NCBI GenBank assembly: GCA_015501075.1 | Contig: JADNYJ010000071.1 | Location: 123,990 to 187,989, forward strand | Reading direction: 5' to 3' | From: Gymnopilus junonius | Lineage: Eukaryota > Basidiomycota > Agaricomycetes > Agaricales > Galerinaceae | Length of the DNA: 64,000 nucleotides | Part shown: in pieces, positions 12,442-23,172 of the stretch | Layout: each line of letters opens with the position of its first letter | How positions within the stretch are numbered: position 1 is the stretch's first letter | Translations under genes and position numbers: made by a program | The notes under the pieces: model-generated | The model's input: only the letters and a program-made list of their open reading frames with translations | Databases searched by the model: none | What the model was told of the DNA's origin: nothing

Positions 12442-13621
12442 TTAGTAAGAGAATTTCTGCCCCACCAGCTGCTCGCTCAACCTCCACAACTTCTCTGCCT
12501 CAACGCTGCTGGTTGCCCACGGCCTGACTTGATCTGTGAATGGGTCCGCAACGTGGCTATCAACTGTATACGAGCCGTTGTGTGCTATAAGGCGTAGTAA
12601 GTCAGTTTAAATGTTCACATTCGACGATCAATCTGAAATGATCTCCACCTGACAGCGATGGGTCGAACGCAGCGTAAACGTAAGTTGCAGCGCCTCTTTC
12701 CAAGCTCCTCATATCCTTCATGTCGATATCGCGGTCGACCCCATGATCATTTCCCAGCACACGATCTATTTCCCCTGAGAATAAAGATGACAAGTCAACG
12801 CCCTTGTAATCATCTTGCCACTAGGGAGAAGAACGTACAGATATCATCCAATGCTTTGTTGGTATCAAGTTGGGATGCGAGATTTGTCACAATCCCTCCT
12901 GGATGGACGCTGAACGCTAACAGGCTCCGTTTCCCCAGTTTCTCGGCCAGTGAGATAGCCATGAGCATATTGGCCGTCTTGGACTGGCCGTACCCGCGCC
13001 AGGGGTGATAAGTCTTTCCACCCTGGATAGCAAATGAAAGATCAGCCACTTTAATGCTGAGTAGAGGTGTATAAGACTCACATCGAAATTATAGTCTTTG
13101 AAACGGAATGGACTGAAGCGATGTGTGCTGCTGGAAATGTTCACGATACGAGGTGTCTTGGAAGCGAGGATCTTGTCTATGATGAGGTTGGTGAATAAAA
13201 AATGACCGAGGTGGTTGGATGCGAGTTGGCGCTCGAACCCGTCTACGGAAAGACCATATGGGACCGCCATGATACCAGCGTTGTTGACGAGGACGTCGAT
13301 GAAAGGGACGTCGGACCAGGAGTTGAGTTCAGCAGCTGCATCGCGCACGCTCTGGAAAGATGAAAGATCGACTTTGAGAAAACGGGTCTTGACGCCTGGA
13401 TTGGACGAGGTGATTGCTGAGGCGGTTTTGTCGGTCTTGGTAGGGTCGCGGCCTGCTAGGATGAGCAAAGCTGGTTGGGCCTTGGCGATGTACTCAACAA
13501 AAGCGGCGCCGAGGCTGCCAGGAGAGACGCCGGTGGTTAAAATGACTTTTCCTTTGATGATGCTGGCATAGTCGTTGACGAGCTCTTGTGCGGTGGTATT
13601 CGTATCATAAGGAGGAGCCAT
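12442..13621 (-). CDS. Short-chain dehydrogenase/reductase, SDR-1 (330 aa, four exons)
   Basis: Four exons (13621-13082, 13022-12839, 12774-12649, 12584-12442) join in phase to 330 codons. The start MAPPYDTNTT matches the other copies. Domain order follows the Rossmann SDR plan: Gly-rich cofactor loop TTGVSPGSLGAAF (one residue longer than TGxxxGxG), LILAGRD, KVDLSS, the NNAG element in VLVNNAGIMA, the active Ser in ISSSTHRF and the YxxxK pair in RGYGQSKTAN. This resembles retinol dehydrogenase/WWOX-type SDRs that use NAD(P)H. The substrate is unknown. The C-terminal WATSSVEAEKLWRLSEQLVG is conserved in all copies. A leftward partner, SDR-2, follows upstream, and the upstream block with GTTGACGTGGACTTGC (13755-13770) is shared with SDR-2 and SDR-7. 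Confidence 0.9.
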
Positions 13622-14292
13622 GGTTAGATGTATAAACGGTTCTGTGGATGAGATGGTTTTGAGCTGAGCGCTGAATTCTTCATCTATTTATACAGTATAG
13701 AGAAACCGCCAATCTCTATTAGTATTATTATATGACGAGTTGTAAATTCTGGCCGCAAGTCCACGTCAACCCCTCGTCGAATTGCAAAGCCGAATTATAT
13801 GAACGCCGAACGGCATTTGGCATTTTGCATTACAGATGAACAATCTTGTCATAGGTCGATTTGGACCCAACTTGTGAATTGTGGAGTTATTGTTTTCGTT
13901 CTTTTTCAGTCGGTTGACCTACTATGTTGGGAGAATGAGTGACAGTAAAAGAACTGAAGTTGCCATATTCTGTCGTAGCGAAGTGTTTTCTCTTTTAGTC
14001 TGTTGTTTAGTGAGCATTGCGCGCACGTATACTTCGCTTGAGTATAGGCTTAACTTACATCCCTTATATCAGGTATTTCGAATAAAGGTATACGACGTTA
14101 CGGATAATTGTCTTTTTAGATGGTTGATTGCTGGTAAACGGACATTTTAAGTACAATGAAGTCATAGCCTGGTTAATGTTGCTGACACCATTCTAATTTC
14201 GTGACTGCAGGAGGAACCCCACTCGTTATAGTTCGTCTACGGCGAAGTTATCTATTCATAACCTACCGGGTAACGTCTTCGAGACTTTTGCC
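13622..14292. other. SDR-1 upstream region, part of a duplicated unit
   Basis: Holds the promoter side of SDR-1. Text from about 13740 to 14160 aligns with the upstream region of SDR-2 (15640-16300), including the words around TTTTAGTCTGT and GAGCRTTGCGCG, so gene and promoter were duplicated together. No gene is seen inside. Confidence 0.6.
13755..13770 (-). promoter_or_regulatory. Conserved upstream element of SDR-1
   Basis: Reads GTTGACGTGGACTTGC on the gene strand. It is about 135 bp upstream of the start codon and recurs with one change before SDR-2 and with small changes before SDR-7. The TGACG core resembles half of a CRE/bZIP site. A regulatory role is inferred from conservation alone. 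Confidence 0.35.
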
Positions 14293-15541
14293 TCACGACC
14301 ATGACCGTTTCTGAATTTCAGTAGAGAACTTTTGCCCGACCAGCTGCTCACTCAGCCTCCACAACTTCTCAGCCTCGACGCTACTCGTGGCCCATGGCCT
14401 GACGGGATCGGTGAACGGATCTGCGACGTGGCTGTCGACTGTATACGCGCCGTTGTGTGCTGGAAGGTGTAAGTTTAAGTCCGTCAAATAACAGGACGTT
14501 TCACGTTTGTATGTGTAATGTGATATGCATTATCTTACTTACCTGCGAGATCTGGGTCGAACGCCGCGTAGACATAAGTTGCTGTGCCTCTTTCAATGTT
14601 CTTCATATCTTTCATGTCGATGTCGTGGTCGAACCCTTGATCATTTCCTAGGACGCGATCTACCTCCCCTAAAATCAGAGAAGAACATCAGCCCATAATA
14701 CGTCGGACTTCCAGCAGAAGGAAAAGGAGAAGGGCGTACAGAGGTTCGCCATGGCCTGGTTGAGGTCCAGGTGGTTGGCAAGGTTGGTAAGGATTCCGCC
14801 TGGGTGGACGCTGAATGCCAGGAGACCGCGCTTGCCGAGTTTGTCGGCGAGTGAGAGCGCCATAAGCACGTTGGCCGTTTTGGACTGGCCGTACCCGCGC
14901 CAGGGGTGGTAAGTCCTTCCGCCCTGAATAGAAAATGATCAAGATCAAGGGTCAGCCATCATTTGCTACGGAAATAGTGATTTGGAGGTGATGCGTCTTA
15001 CATCGAAGTTGTAGTCTTTAAAGCGGAAGGGGCTAAACCGGTGACCGCTGCTGGTGATGTTGACGATGCGGGGCGTCATGGAAGCGAGGATCTTGTTGAT
15101 GATGAGGTTGGTGAGCAAGAAATGCCCAAGGTGGTTCGATGCGAGATGACGTTCGAATCCATCCACAGAAAGACCGTACTCGACAGCCATAATGCCTGCG
15201 CTGTTGACTAGAACATCGATGACTGGGACATCGGACCACGAGTTAACCTCAGTAGCTGCAGTGCGCACACTCTGCAAAGACGAAAGATCGACTTTGAGGA
15301 ATCTAGTTTTGACCCCTGGGTTAGCCGTTGTAATAGGCAATGCCGTTTTTTCGGTCTTGGTCCAGTCACGGCCTGCTAGGATGAGTAGAGCTGGTTGAGC
15401 TTTTGCAATGTACTCGAGAAAGGCGGCGCCAAGGCTACCGGGAGAGACGCCAGTGGTCAAAATGACCTTTCCTTTGATCAATTTGGCGTAGTCGCTGACG
15501 AGCTCCTGGGCAGTGGTGTTCTTATCGTGAGGAGGGGCCAT
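14293..15541 (-). CDS. Short-chain dehydrogenase/reductase, SDR-2
   Basis: Same four-exon plan and motifs as SDR-1, with which it forms a tandem pair: TTGVSPGSLGAAF, LILAGRD, NSAG in place of NNAG, TSSGHRF and YGQSKTAN. The start MAPPHDKNTT at 15541 is chosen because it aligns with the paralogues. An in-frame ATG further upstream would add an unrelated leader. At the C-terminus the family ending KFSY-stop is altered. One T appears lost, so the frame reads KFST and runs on to a stop at 14293, adding a short tail. An intron of about 70 bp follows DYNFD and two more split the last third, as in SDR-1. The enzyme should still fold. The reaction substrate is unknown. Confidence 0.88.
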
Positions 15542-15928
15542 ATTGAATGTGTAAACGATTCCGTGAATGAGATGGTTTTGAGCTGAATTTAAATCGCTAA
15601 TCTCTGTTATTAGATCGTCACTGAAGTACGGCGACAATATGGTGTTAACCGTGGCCGCAAGTCCGCGTCAACTCTCGTTAGATTACGAGCCGAACCTGGG
15701 CGGCACTCTGGATTACAAATGAACAGACTTGTTATGGGTTAGTTTTAGCACCAATTCGTGAGTTGTGGGGTAATTGTTTACCGTTCACCTTCTTTTACAG
15801 AGGTTCTGGATTGAGTGCCGATTCTTCTTCTGATCTACGTAGAGTAACTAAATAACTGATAGTGGGAGTACCGGCGATTGCTACATTCCGTCGTAGTGAA
15901 ATGTTGACTTTTAGTCTGTCTGTTTTTA
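15542..15928. other. SDR-2 upstream region
   Basis: Contains the conserved element GTTGACGCGGACTTGC (gene strand) at 15657-15672 and aligns with the SDR-1 upstream region. It ends where a small transposon entered at a TA site. Confidence 0.55.
15657..15672 (-). promoter_or_regulatory. Conserved upstream element of SDR-2
   Basis: One-base variant of the element before SDR-1 (CG in place of TG in the middle), at a similar distance from its start codon. Function is inferred only from conservation. Confidence 0.35.
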
Positions 15929-16111
15929 CAGCCAAATTCAAAACGATAGGCCATCAAAAAAATCTTACACACAGCGGAGTTACAACGGAGTGGAAACGCA
16001 AGCTGAGGATTGTTCCGTAATTCTCGGCAAGAACCTCATATCGGGGCTGAATTTTCAGGTCCGCTGTGTATGTGTTTTCTTTTTGATGGCCAATTGTTTT
16101 GAATTCGGCTG
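15929..16111. mobile_element. 183 bp MITE with about 50 bp inverted ends and TA target duplication
   Basis: The ends read CAGCCAAATTCAAAAC and, inverted, CAGCCGAATTCAAAAC. Pairing continues through GGCCATC to ACACAGCGGA on both arms, leaving a short loop. TA flanks both sides (15927-15928 and 16112-16113). The paralogous upstream region of SDR-1 has the uninterrupted site near 14010. TA duplication and CAG-type ends suggest a Tc1/mariner-mobilised MITE. No protein is encoded. Confidence 0.8.
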
Positions 16112-17159
16112 TAATGAGCGTTGCGCGTACTTATACTTGGCATGAGTATACAAAACTATGGCTTGTGCCGAGCTACTGACGATCATGCATTGGCATGCTA
16201 GTGGTTTCGAATAAAGTTTAAATGATGTTGCGGCTTTGAAATGGTTGATTGCTGAGAAATGGACGTTTTGAGCACTGAGCGATGACATCCTGGTTAATGT
16301 CGCTGACACTAGATTTATCGATGCCAGTTTTAATAATGTATCGGAGCCACATCCTCCAGAACCTTCTAGCTTACAACCCATCTATTCCTCTTCTACCAAC
16401 TTACTAAATTTCTCGCAGAAACTCAAGGAAGACGAGCGACTTCTGAATTGAGCATTCCGGAGTTCAAGCTGTGGTCATGTTTACAGGACGGGTTTACTGA
16501 AATGGAAGGTTATGTGTCATGAAGGCGCATTAACCGTCAAAAGGCGTACATCATAGTTGAGTGAGGTGGCAATGAATCGAGGAAAAGAAATTTCAAAGGA
16601 TTTATTCCTCGGCTCTGATACACGGCCGGAATGTGTACACGTAAGTATTTGTACACAGTTAAAAAAAGAGCTTGCTTCAAGTTCGACTCGGAGCCATGTC
16701 TTTACCGAAACGGCTTTCCTCCAACGTTAACCCATTCCTCTCCTGAGGTGGCGCATGATCGTATGCTATTAAATGTACCATTCTGTGATTATACTGACTT
16801 CAATCAATGTCCTCATGCGATCTTCTTTTAGATCTTCTGCCTTCCCAAACTTTGCTTAACTATTACTATGACGACTTAAACTGGCCAAAAATCCACTTCA
16901 AGCAAGTCTCAGATCAATCTTGGCAAGTTTATATTCTAAAGCGCAGTCAAATATCTCCCTTACAAGCACGAATAGTACTCTAATCCCGGAAGTCCATGCT
17001 TCATCATGATTTTCACTCAATCCACCTCGCTTTCCGAATGACCATGCCTCCACTTAAAGAAGTTTTGTCGAGCTATTACACCGACTCCTCCGACACGATA
17101 CCAAGCAGCAAAGCGGTTCAGCTTCTTTTCCAGCCACGCGAGGAGCTTGGCGAATGAAG
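16112..17159. other. Intergenic between the minus- and plus-strand SDR groups
   Basis: The first 200 bp continue the upstream duplication shared with SDR-1. From about 16400 on I see no gene, and short frames such as 16631-16831 lack any recognisable feature. This spacer is the turning point from leftward to rightward SDR genes. Confidence 0.45.
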
Positions 17160-17337
17160 GAAGCATGCCGTGTGCGGATAACGTTCCGAACACTGCAAGA
17201 GGGTTGAGTCAACATCCGCTGGTCAATTTATCGGCTTCAATGACGCGTACAAAGCGGCCTGATTACCTAACCGAAAGATTCCATCGATGCCTCCGTACGA
17301 TACCAACACTACTTCCGACGAACTCGTCAAAGACTAC
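17160..17337 (+). pseudogene. Truncated 5' end of an SDR copy
   Basis: A promoter block like that of SDR-3 (GAGTCAACATCCGC, then CCTGATTACCTAACCG at 17258-17273) precedes ATG at 17290 and the conserved first codons MPPYDTNTTSDELVKDY. At 17338 the coding sequence stops and switches into the upstream unit that precedes SDR-3 (T run, then CTTGACTCTC). Only 16-17 codons remain. The junction is probably the scar of unequal crossing-over in the tandem array. Confidence 0.75.
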
Positions 17338-17504
17338 CAGGGTTTTTTTTCTTGACTCTCTCTCATTCTGGCCCTGTGTCAAGCTGTAACGCGGTTCATA
17401 TTTTACTTACGATTGACACGGAAATGCAAAGGGACCTACGTATGCTAAAGGTTGCGTCAACTTCCGCTGGTCAGTAAGATTATCGGCTTTGGGACGCGGC
17501 AGAA

Positions 17505-17526
17505 AGGCGGCGTGATTACCTAACCG
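17505..17526 (+). promoter_or_regulatory. Conserved promoter block of SDR-3
   Basis: The words GGCGGCGTGATTACCTAACC, followed 20 bp on by AGATAAAA, are nearly identical before SDR-4 (about 20141-20162) and SDR-5 (about 23080-23101), and altered before the truncated copy. The block lies about 85-100 bp upstream of each start codon. The AGATAAAA word is a possible TATA-like element. The role is inferred. Confidence 0.4.
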
Positions 17527-17608
17527 TACTAACTGAGTAGATAAAAACCAGGCTGAAAAGTCAAGGAATAATCAAGTCCTTTGTCCTTGAACGTATCCTT
17601 TCTTATCA

Positions 17609-18774
17609 ATGCCTTCGTACGATACCAACACTACTTCCGACGAACTCGTCAAAGACTACGCCAGCCTTATCAAGGGCAAGGTGGTCTTAACTACTGGAGT
17701 TTCTCCTGGTGGTCTTGGTGCCGCCTTCGTCCTTGCTATCGCCAAAGCGCAACCAGCTTTGCTCATCTTAGCCGGCCGCGATTTATCCAAGGTCGAAAAG
17801 ACTGCTGCCGAAATTACTTCATCCAACCCGACTGTCAAGACGCGCAATTTGCGAGTTGATCTTGAATCGCTTCAGAGTGTTCGTGAAGCAGCGGCGGAGG
17901 TGAACTCTTGGGCCGATGTCCCAGTTATAGATGTTATCGTCAATAACGCGGCGGTCATGGCTGTTGACTACGCACTCTCTGTGGACGGCTTCGAAAGACA
18001 CCTGGCCTCCAACCATCTTGGCCACTTCCTCCTCACAAACCTCGTTATAAATAAGGTCCTCGCCTCGAAGTCCCCTCGAGTCGTTTTCGTAAGTAGCGCA
18101 GGACATCGTTTCAACCCCTTCCGATTTGACGACTATAACTTCGACGTGAGTCACTGTATCATAGAGTATGTGGCGACTTGCTTATATTATACCTTTATTC
18201 CCCTTTCCTTCTATTAGGGTGGTAAATCTTACGACAAATTCCGAGGCTATGGTCAGTCCAAGACTGCCAATATCCTGACGGCCGTCTCACTGGCTAAAAA
18301 GCTGGGAGGACGCAGTCTTCTCGCTTTCAGCCTTCATCCTGGCGTTATAGTGAAGACAAATCTTGTAAATCATTTGGACTTAAGCACTGCTTTTGTGGGG
18401 GCCAGTAAGTCGTTAATTACCTTTTGGAAATTAGTGACGCTGACGCCCCCTCCCCTCTGTAGAAGCCGTCGATTATGCTTTGGGAAATCGAGAGGGATTC
18501 CGCACCGAACTTGATATTAAGTCGACTGAAAGAGGGATTGCTACCCATATCTACGCCGCCTTCGATCCTAACCTAGCAGGTAATGACGGTTTTCCAACTA
18601 TTATCGTAATTTACTCAAGTAATCTTTTTAGATCATAACGGTTCTTACCTCCTTGATTGTCATGTTGGAAACCCGGTTACAGAAACCGTCAAGCCTTGGG
18701 CAATAAGCCGTATTGAAGCAGAGAAGTTGTGGACATTAAGCGAGAAACTCGTAGGACAAGAGTTCAATTACTAG
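17609..18774 (+). CDS. Short-chain dehydrogenase/reductase, SDR-3 (327 aa, four exons)
   Basis: Exons 17609-18145, 18218-18404, 18463-18579 and 18632-18774 join in phase. Motifs: TTGVSPGGLGAAF cofactor loop, LILAGRD, RVDLES, NNAA (Ala in place of the last Gly of NNAG), VSSAGHRF with the active Ser, YGQSKTAN with the YxxxK pair, and the family tail WAISRIEAEKLWTLSEKLVG ending EFNY. It is the first of three rightward copies (SDR-3, -4, -5), each with its own copy of the same upstream unit, so each has its own promoter. About 345 bp of exon 1 is almost identical to SDR-5, a sign of gene conversion. The substrate is unknown. Confidence 0.92.
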
Positions 18775-19980
18775 TCAAGTGGGGCAGTCTAACAGACGTG
18801 TCCTACTGCGAATTGCGAGTTCGTTGCGTATGGATCGAAGTCGCCCGGGAGGTCGCTGGTGACCCTCCTTACACTAATGCCAAAACCAGCATTCATATTC
18901 AGGAATCTTACGCTTCGAATCATAGTGAAATTATATAACGGATTGTGGATTTGTCCAGATATTAAAATTTTTCTTTCTCGTTTTCGTCGCTTCGCTATCG
19001 CCTTTGTCTTGTTGCAGGGTGTCTTCATGGAGTCGTCCTCTGAGCCTCTTATGTATTGATTTAAACACGCCCTGATCTCCTGCCGCTACTTAATTATCAT
19101 GCCTATGGGAATGCATCTGCAATTACGAAAGCCACTGTTATAGAAAAATGTACAGGTAGGCATTAGTATTCCAGATACGTAATACGCTAGTTGTGGTAAA
19201 GGATATCTCAAGAAAAATTATGCGCCCTTGGAAACGGATTGAGTACGTATGCTTCTGAGACCGTCGAGAAACGACGGTTCCATAGGTTTCGAACTAGTTT
19301 GTACTGCTGGGTTCTTTTGAGAGCTTTATCCTTAACAAGAGGCGTGTCAGAGTCCAGTATCGCAGCAGGGTAGACACACGCATCCACTAACTTGACAGTG
19401 ACTCGAGGGAAGCATTGACGTTCTGAATCTTTGAACATTTGAACATTTCGGTGTTGACCAAGTGTTGACTCTGTTGTGGGCCTGCCAACGAATAAATTTA
19501 TAACAATTAATGAGTAATTTCCTTGTAGAGAAAAAACTCTGTCTTATCAGTATATTGAGCTCGAACGATAGCCAGGTTGGAGGATTGTGGCGGGATGTGT
19601 ACGCATGTTTGCATACCGCCAAATACTAACCGAACAGTGAGATGAACTTTTTGCCTTAGCTTCTTCCTCTCTCAATCTTCCAAGCTTCTGCTTTGACAAC
19701 TCGAAAAGGCTGGATCAAGTTTTTTTAGCACTGGGGACTCTCAGCCAAGATATACACTGTACTGCCATTTTGTCGCTACAGTCGATCTAGACAATGTCTC
19801 CCGCGAATATGGACACGTCATATGCCGTTTTTGTGGTTGGTTTCTTGGTTTTCACACCGCCATCTATGCCTACATAGGGCAATGGTACGTCTGTAACTTA
19901 CCATTCTATTACATATTTACCCGTTGCTTATTAACCCATCTCTCATTCGCTAGCTTTGTATTCGATCTTGCACAGGACAC
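18775..19980. other. Spacer of the SDR-3 tandem unit
   Basis: No gene. The part near 19555-19620 (GAGCTCGAACGATAGCC, GTGTACGCATG) and 19670-19870 (CTTCTGCTTTGA, CTGTACYGTTTTGTCG) recurs downstream of SDR-4 around 21870-22250, which shows that the duplicated unit includes the 3' spacer. Confidence 0.6.
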
Positions 19981-20241
19981 AGGAGTTTTTTTTCTTAATT
20001 CTCCTTCATTCTGGCCGTGTCAAGCTGTAACGCGGTTCATATTTTACTTACGATCGACACGGAAATGCAAAAGGACCTACGTATGCTAAATGTTGAGTCA
20101 GCTCCGGCCGGGTAGTACGATTATCAAGGACGCGTCACAAAGGCGGCGTGATTACCTAACCGGGTTAAGTAGATAAAAACCAGGCTGAAAAGCTAAGGAA
20201 TAATGAAGTCCTTTGTCCTGGAAACGTATCCTTTCTTATCA

Positions 20242-21403
20242 ATGCCTTCGTACGATACCAACACTACTTCCGACGAACTCGTCAAAGACTACGCCAGCCT
20301 TATCAAGGGCAAGGTGGTCTTAACTACTGGAGTTTCTCCTGGTGGCCTTGGTGCCGCCTTCGTCCTTGCTATCGCCAAAGCGCAACCAGCTTTACTCATT
20401 TTAGCTGGCCGTGATCTGACCAAGTTAGAGAAGACCGCTGCCGATATTTCCGCATCCAACCCGACTATCAAGACGCGCAATTTGCGAATCAATCTCGAAT
20501 CCCTGCAAAGTGTTCGCGATGCCGCCGCCGCGGTGAATTCTTGGTCTGATGCTCCTGCTATCGATGTCGTTGTCAATAATGCAGCTATCATGGCTTGCGA
20601 TTATGGTATTTCTGTGGACGGCTTCGAACGACAACTTGCTTCTAACCATCTTGGCCACTTTTTACTTGCAAACCTAATCATGAACAAAGTCCTCGCCTCC
20701 AAGAGTCCTAGGGTTGTCTTCGTAGGCAGCGCAGGCCATCGTTTCAATCCCTTCCGCTTCGACGATTATAACTTTGACGTGAGTTATGCATAGTATAAGC
20801 AGCAAAGGGACGTACTTATCTGTATCTTTGGTTTTTTTTACTCAAGGATGGTAAATCTTATGATAAATGGCGCGCTTATGGTCAATCCAAAACTGCCAAC
20901 ATCTTGACAGCTATATCGCTGGCCAAAAAGCTGGGGGGACGCGGCCTTCTCGCTTTTAGCCTTCATCCTGGCGTTATCATGACCAATATCGCCAGTCATA
21001 TAGATTTAAGCAAAGATTTCAAGGGAGCTGGTAAGTCTTCCTGGAAGATTTCATGCAATTTAAAGGTTCAGACTGACACGCGCACTCTGTAGACGCCGTT
21101 GATTATGCAATGGGAAATTTGGAAGCATTCCATTCTGATATGAATTTCAAATCGATGGAAAGAGGTGTGGCTACCCATATCTACGCGGCTTTCGATCCGA
21201 ATCTATCAGGTGTGGGCGGTCTTGCAATTGTTGTCGAGTCTTGCTCAATTTATCCTTCAGATCAGAACGGTTCTTACCTCCTTGACTGTCACGTTGCAGA
21301 CCCGGTGACGGAGACCGTTAAACCCTGGGCAATAAGCCGTATTGAAGCGGAGAAGCTGTGGACGTTGAGCCAGAAGCTTGTAGGACAAGAGTTCAGTTAT
21401 TAG
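20242..21403 (+). CDS. Short-chain dehydrogenase/reductase, SDR-4
   Basis: Start MPSYDTNTT at 20242 is preferred because it aligns with SDR-3 and SDR-5. An ATG at 20203 in the former leader is in frame by accident of one base change. Motifs match SDR-3: TTGVSPGGLGAAF, LILAGRD, RINLES, NNAAIMACDYG, VGSAGHRF (first Ser of the SS pair replaced by Gly) and YGQSKTAN, with the tail WAISRIEAEKLWTLSQKLVG. Three introns are in the usual places. The last one (51 bp, donor GTGTGG) is a multiple of three and has no stop, so its retention would still give a protein 17 residues longer. The substrate is unknown. Confidence 0.9.
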
Positions 21404-22452
21404 TTAAATAGGGCAGTCTGACAGACATGTCCTACTGTATATTACGGGTTGCATGGACCGAAGTCACCTGCGAGGTTGGGAATCATCAGGCGCTTTTCTT
21501 ACGCTACCAACGAAAGTGACATCTATTAATTGAGATTGCAGAAAATGTACGCCTTCAGTTAGAGTAAGGTTGTATAACGGATGGTGGATCTGTCCAAATA
21601 TTATCAATTTGTAGTCTTTTGTATTTTATTATCAACTTTGTCTCGTTGCAGATTGTCCTCAAGGAACCACTGTCTTAAGGGGATGTACATTTCGAACCTC
21701 TTATGCATTGATTTACAGACCCCCTGATCATCGCTTCTTTCAAGTTTATTCAAATTTCGGATTGATTCGCTGGTAGTGTCATGAATGATTTATCAAAGCC
21801 AGAATTTCTCAGACTTCTTATATAATTTCGGCTCTCTCAACTTTAGTTCGCCAACATGAGATTGAACGTTTGAGCTCGATCGAACGACAGCCAACTTGGG
21901 CATTGGTGAAATCTCGATTGGAGGACTGTGGCTGTGATGTGTACGCATGTTTTTTTTATTGTATACGGACTGCTCTTAGTCAACCTGGATTTTTGCTTTG
22001 ACTACGACTCGACTTCTTTCCAATACTCCTTGCCATGATATATTTACTGGATCGACGCTTCATATCTGATGATGCTATTTCGTTCGATCTTCCGAGTTTC
22101 TGCTTTGATGACTCGAAATTCCTGAGGCAAGTTTCTTCTTAGTACTTAAGACAACTCCTAGCTAAGGCGCAAGCTGTACCGTTTTGTCGCGACAGTCGAT
22201 TTAGACAGGCCATACGTACAGTCTTCACACCGTCTTTTGATGCCTGCATAGTGCCATGTACGTCATTAACTTCCTATTCATTGCTTATTCACCCATTTTT
22301 CACTCGGATTCAATATGCACAGGACACAGGGTCATTTTCTTGACTCTCTCATCTTGGCCGGTGTCAATCTGTAACGCGGTTCATGTTTTCGTGCGGTCGA
22401 CCCATGGAATTATAAGAAGCTTGGAAATGCAGAGGCTTCTACTGTACGTATA
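21404..22452. other. Spacer of the SDR-4 tandem unit and start of the SDR-5 upstream unit
   Basis: No gene. It repeats the SDR-3 spacer in diverged form. From about 22320 it becomes the upstream unit of SDR-5 (CACAGGGTCATTTTCTTGAC, GTAACGCGGTTCAT), as before SDR-3 and SDR-4, until a mobile element interrupts it at 22451. Confidence 0.55.
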
Positions 22453-23020
22453 CAGTGCCGGTGTGAGGGAGACCCTCAGTTTGGGTCTGTAATATGGAGA
22501 TTTTAATTGTTCTGTAACTCGCCGATGCGCCACCTTCCGCCAATTTCCAAATATGTACTGACCGAATTCTTGGACCATTTTCGGTAGTTTTATAATTTTG
22601 TTCCTGTTTCCGTAGCACATATTTTTGATTTGTACCATACCCATGACCTCCCTATTTCGTTTCGGAGCATAATAATTGATACGGCGTCTTCTTGCGCAGC
22701 AAGCATGGGCCCATATCATATTTTATTTACCTTTTTCGTAGCTTTTCTCCTACTCTCCTGTTTCAAATCTGACTCATTTTATATCCTAGCTACAGTATAA
22801 ATACTTCAAATCTTTGTACAGTAGCTAAGAATCGAATTTAGCACCCATTTACTGGCTAAGAAGCTCTACTATCATCTGAGCATTCATATTTTCGATTTAC
22901 TTCAATTTTATCAACTCTAAACTACGCTTTTGGACCTCTAGCAAACGGAGTTTGCCACCGAGTCAAATATAGGACTCGTTCCGAACTCAACGCACCTCAC
23001 TGCGTTTCACCGGACCCTGC
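22453..23020. mobile_element. 568 bp MITE-like insertion with TA target duplication in the SDR-5 promoter
   Basis: Ends are CAGTGCCGGTG on the left and CACCGGACCCTGC on the right, an imperfect inverted repeat of about 12 bp. TA stands on both sides (22451-22452, 23021-23022). The SDR-3 and SDR-4 upstream units run through this point without interruption (CGTATGCTAAAGG and CGTATGCTAAATG), so the empty site is known. The interior is AT-rich and encodes nothing. It separates the distal from the proximal promoter of SDR-5. Confidence 0.7.
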
Positions 23021-23172
23021 TAGAGGTTGCGCCAACTTCCGCCGGTCAGTACGATTATCGGCTTTGGGACGCGTCACAAAGGCGGCGTGATTACCTAACC
23101 GTCTTAACAGAGTAGATAAAACCGGGCTGAAAAGTCAAGAAATAATCAAGTCCTTTGTCCTTGTTCTTATCA

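Noticed and set aside
12917..13621. Unspliced frame running from SDR-1 exon 1 through its intron
   Set aside because: The frame after DYNFD is intron sequence and a shifted exon 2. The spliced model keeps all SDR motifs.
20203..20241. Upstream ATG of SDR-4 adding a 13-residue leader
   Set aside because: The same stretch is untranslated in SDR-3 and SDR-5 (ATCAAG in place of ATGAAG). The leader has no signal peptide character.
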